A DNA stretch of 64,000 nucleotides from Pseudomonas citrullilanati (GTDB lineage Bacteria; Pseudomonadota; Gammaproteobacteria; Pseudomonadales; Pseudomonadaceae), in the NCBI RefSeq assembly GCF_030580855.1, contig NZ_JAUQOP010000029.1, positions 1 to 64,000 on the forward strand. Reading direction: 5' to 3'. Both the position numbers and the translations under genes were made by a program. Below are positions 62,629-64,000 of the stretch, piece by piece. The notes beneath the pieces are model-generated. The model saw only the letters and a program-made list of their open reading frames with translations. It was not told the origin of the DNA and made no database searches. The first letter of the stretch is position 1. The number at the start of each line of letters is the position of its first letter.

Positions 62629-62831
62629 GTTTAGTCGCCCGTCTCAACCTAAGGCGTACCAGGTCCCCGTCGGACAGGCTGTTCTGTTCCTGTATTGATG
62701 GTGGCTGTGCGCAGGGCGCCCTCGGGCGCGCCGGGATTCTTAGGTTCACCGGTCGACTAACCTGCGCACAGCTGCCGCCCTCTCGTTTAGTCGCGAGGTG
62801 GTTGCAGCATCACTTACAGGAACCTAAGTCG
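62629..62831 (+). promoter_or_regulatory. structured leader with alternative pairings, DUF6124 gene
   Basis: The leader has a long hairpin, GCTGTGCGCAGG (62704-62715) with CCTGCGCACAGC (62761-62772), which can extend with wobble pairs; inside is GCGCCCTCGGGCGC (62716-62729). TTAGTCG occurs at 62631 and 62787 and AACCTAAG at 62646 and 62821. The middle holds their complements in matching order: CTTAGGTT (62739-62746) and CGACTAA (62754-62760). The 3' AACCTAAG abuts the start codon, so the pairings could expose or hide the ribosome-binding site. Confidence 0.6.
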
Positions 62832-63191
62832 ATGGCAAAAATTACACCAAACCCCCCAACCGCAGATGAGCATGTATCTCGCGCTCAGTCTGCTCGTAAC
62901 AATAAGCTTGATGAAGCTGCCAACCGGGCGTTGGATTACTACCTGAAGCCTACGCCGAAGAGCGAAACGTCTGACAAGCCCAACACCATTTTCCGTATCG
63001 CGCCGGATATTGATTCGGAATGTCTGCTGGCCAACCTCAGTGAAAACTTGGCTTCGGCCAATGCCATGATCAGTGATTTGGCGTTTGATCTTGAGGGATC
63101 GCGACGGCGTGTTGCGATGGGGATTTTGCAGGTGATTGAGGTGAGTGAATTGTTGGCGAATCGGGCTTTGGATATTGTTGAGGTGAGGTAG
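62832..63191 (+). CDS. DUF6124 (formerly DUF3077) family protein
   Basis: A 119-residue soluble helical protein that I recognise as the small Pseudomonas family DUF6124/DUF3077. It has a polar N-terminus, NNKLDEAANRALDYYL, and a C-terminal helix bundle (LLANLSENLASANAMISDLAFDLEGSRRRVAMGILQVIEVSELLANRALD). The function is unknown. Multiple paralogues per genome are usual. The ribosome-binding site CAGGAA overlaps the end of the structured leader. A terminator follows. Confidence 0.85.
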   Translation: MAKITPNPPTADEHVSRAQSARNNKLDEAANRALDYYLKPTPKSETSDKPNTIFRIAPDIDSECLLANLSENLASANAMISDLAFDLEGSRRRVAMGILQVIEVSELLANRALDIVEVR

Positions 63192-63194
63192 CAA

Positions 63195-63211
63195 GGGGTA
63201 TCGCTTACCCC
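63195..63211 (+). repeat. small hairpin after DUF6124 gene
   Basis: GGGGTA and TACCCC pair over a 5-base loop, just past the stop codon and before the terminator. Confidence 0.5.
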
Positions 63212-63225
63212 TGGTATGAAAAAAG

Positions 63226-63248
63226 GGTCTTGCTTGGCAAGACCTTTT
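63226..63248 (+). terminator. rho-independent terminator of DUF6124 gene
   Basis: GGTCTTGC pairs perfectly with GCAAGACC over the loop TTG and is followed by TTTT; an A-run precedes it on the other side, so it may work in both directions. Confidence 0.85.
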
Positions 63249-63369
63249 CGTATGCGAGAGTCCCGAAACGACGAGCGCCCAAATTGTCCAACAACCTGTT
63301 GGATAATTGTCTACGTCAGCAGGACATTTTTTGGGTTGGGTGGAGTTAAAAAACCACTGAAAAACGCCA

Positions 63370-63424
63370 CCTCTGCAGCTTGGCATGAGCTGGAATTGCT
63401 CCAGCTCATGCCAAGCTGCAGAGG
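63370..63424. repeat. perfect 25-bp inverted repeat hairpin
   Basis: Arms 63370-63394 and 63400-63424 are exactly complementary over a 5-base loop ATTGC. On the minus strand TGGCGTTTTT follows, so it can terminate the partial gene to the right, but the stem is far longer than a normal terminator. The 25-bp arms begin CCTCTGCAGCTTGGC. A shorter hairpin (TCCAACA with TGTTGGA) lies at about 63286-63302. Confidence 0.8.
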
Positions 63425-63441
63425 CAGTGGTTTAAATTATA

Positions 63442-64000
63442 CTATTTTTTTGATAAATCTAGTACAAATATGTCTATTAGTCCCTTAAGATCTTGTGGCA
63501 GCATTTCCTCAACGCTATTTTTTAGAGCCTGAGCAGATGTAATACCATGATTCTTACGTTCGGCGACTGATTCCGTCTCGCCGAACCAAAGTATGAGGTA
63601 TATACCCTGTTCCTCCGCCTCTGGATGAATGGCGTAGCGCTCGAAAAGCTGTGTTGAAGCTGCGCTATAGAGCTCTCTGTGCCATTGTCCTTTCACTTCG
63701 GTCACAAGCAGTCGTCGTTTCCCATTGATTATTTTTGCGACGGTGAAATCACTTCGTTTTTCTGATTTGAGATGGTGTTCAGGAGTTATGATGATATTTT
63801 GATGCCTAAGAATTAGGCTAAGCCTTTCAGCAATTATCTCGGTGCATGACTCTTCTCCAAGTCTTGCTCCATTGCTATAGAATCGATCTACCGAGTTATA
63901 TTCGCCTCCAAAAATGTATTTCTGATATTCCTGTAGTTCTTGGATGATGAGTTGCCGTAGACCTTCTACGGTAACTATGGAGTCACGATCAAGTGTGTTA
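63442..64000 (-). CDS. partial gene with C-terminal PD-(D/E)XK nuclease-like domain
   Basis: Open on the minus strand from the right edge to a TAG at 63442, giving the last 186 codons of a longer protein; the GTG at 63705 is internal. SDFTVAKI and 17 residues on LLVTEVKGQW fit the Asp...Glu-x-Lys core of restriction-endonuclease-like nucleases. They are followed by STQLFERYAIHPEAEEQG and IYLILWFG, a pattern seen at the C-termini of large NTPase-type defence proteins. Base composition is clearly AT-rich compared with the rest of the window, which points to a horizontally acquired, possibly anti-phage, locus continuing beyond the window. Confidence 0.65.
   Translation of the reverse strand, partial: NTLDRDSIVTVEGLRQLIIQELQEYQKYIFGGEYNSVDRFYSNGARLGEESCTEIIAERLSLILRHQNIIITPEHHLKSEKRSDFTVAKIINGKRRLLVTEVKGQWHRELYSAASTQLFERYAIHPEAEEQGIYLILWFGETESVAERKNHGITSAQALKNSVEEMLPQDLKGLIDIFVLDLSKK

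Noticed and set aside
63216-63488. 90-codon plus frame near the right end
   Set aside because: It begins in the terminator of the DUF6124 gene and runs through the 25-bp hairpin; no ribosome-binding site.
63442-63705. An 87-residue gene starting at the GTG at 63705
   Set aside because: The frame stays open to the window end and the nuclease-like motif spans the GTG, so this is the tail of a longer gene.

Overview
The window reads as Pseudomonas chromosome, most likely from the P. fluorescens group. The grounds are high GC with Pseudomonas codon use, dense head-to-tail genes with ATGA/GTGA overlaps, two abundant families of extragenic palindromes, and a central gene order that I recognise as the P. 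aeruginosa PA4069-PA4042 block: epimerase, oprG, zinc-responsive ABC cluster, ybbN, nrdR-rib-nusB-thiL-pgpA, ribA, dxs-ispA-xseB. No rRNA, tRNA, CRISPR array, insertion sequence or prophage is visible.

Layout. 1-3.9 kb: an isochorismatase-like hydrolase divergent from a GlxA/AraC regulator, then a DUF3182 gene overlapping an alpha/beta hydrolase. 3.9-8.0 kb (minus): a coupled lipid set, DUF72-ybhP-clsB-ybhN. 8.3-14.8 kb: a large MscS-type channel and the helicase Lhr. 15.2-24.1 kb: a sugar-nucleotide dehydrogenase pair, OmpW/OprG with an Anr-like box, a Zn-linked DUF2796-ABC-DUF3299 group with a Zur-like box, YbbN, a protein-methyltransferase candidate and a YbaY lipoprotein. 24.2-33.1 kb: nrdR, ribD, ribE, ribBA, ribH, nusB, thiL, pgpA, a solute-binding protein, ribA and a BtuF-like protein. 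33.2-38.4 kb (minus): BtuB, dxs, ispA, xseB.

The right half is richer in envelope systems. 38.75-48.96 kb is a six-gene bacterial alpha-2-macroglobulin (mag/yfa) operon. Its macroglobulin lacks the thioester cysteine, and its DUF1175 and DUF2300 partners carry signatures of cell-wall enzymes. 49.2-55.0 kb is a yjfIJ-channel-yjfKLMC membrane-stress cluster (PspA homologue, K+ channel, DUF350 protein, lipoprotein, glutathionylspermidine-synthase-like ligase). Its promoter sits between two identical perfect 12-bp palindromes. 55.2-61.1 kb (minus) is an ynbABCD-like phospholipid cluster with an added acyltransferase.

The last 3 kb is accessory: a lower-GC nitrilase-fold gene, a DUF6124-type gene behind a leader whose segments can pair in mutually exclusive ways over the ribosome-binding site, a perfect 25-bp hairpin, and the 3' end of an AT-rich gene with a PD-(D/E)XK nuclease-like domain running off the window. 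The leader, the twin-operator yjf promoter and the mag enzymes are the places I would look first for undescribed biology.
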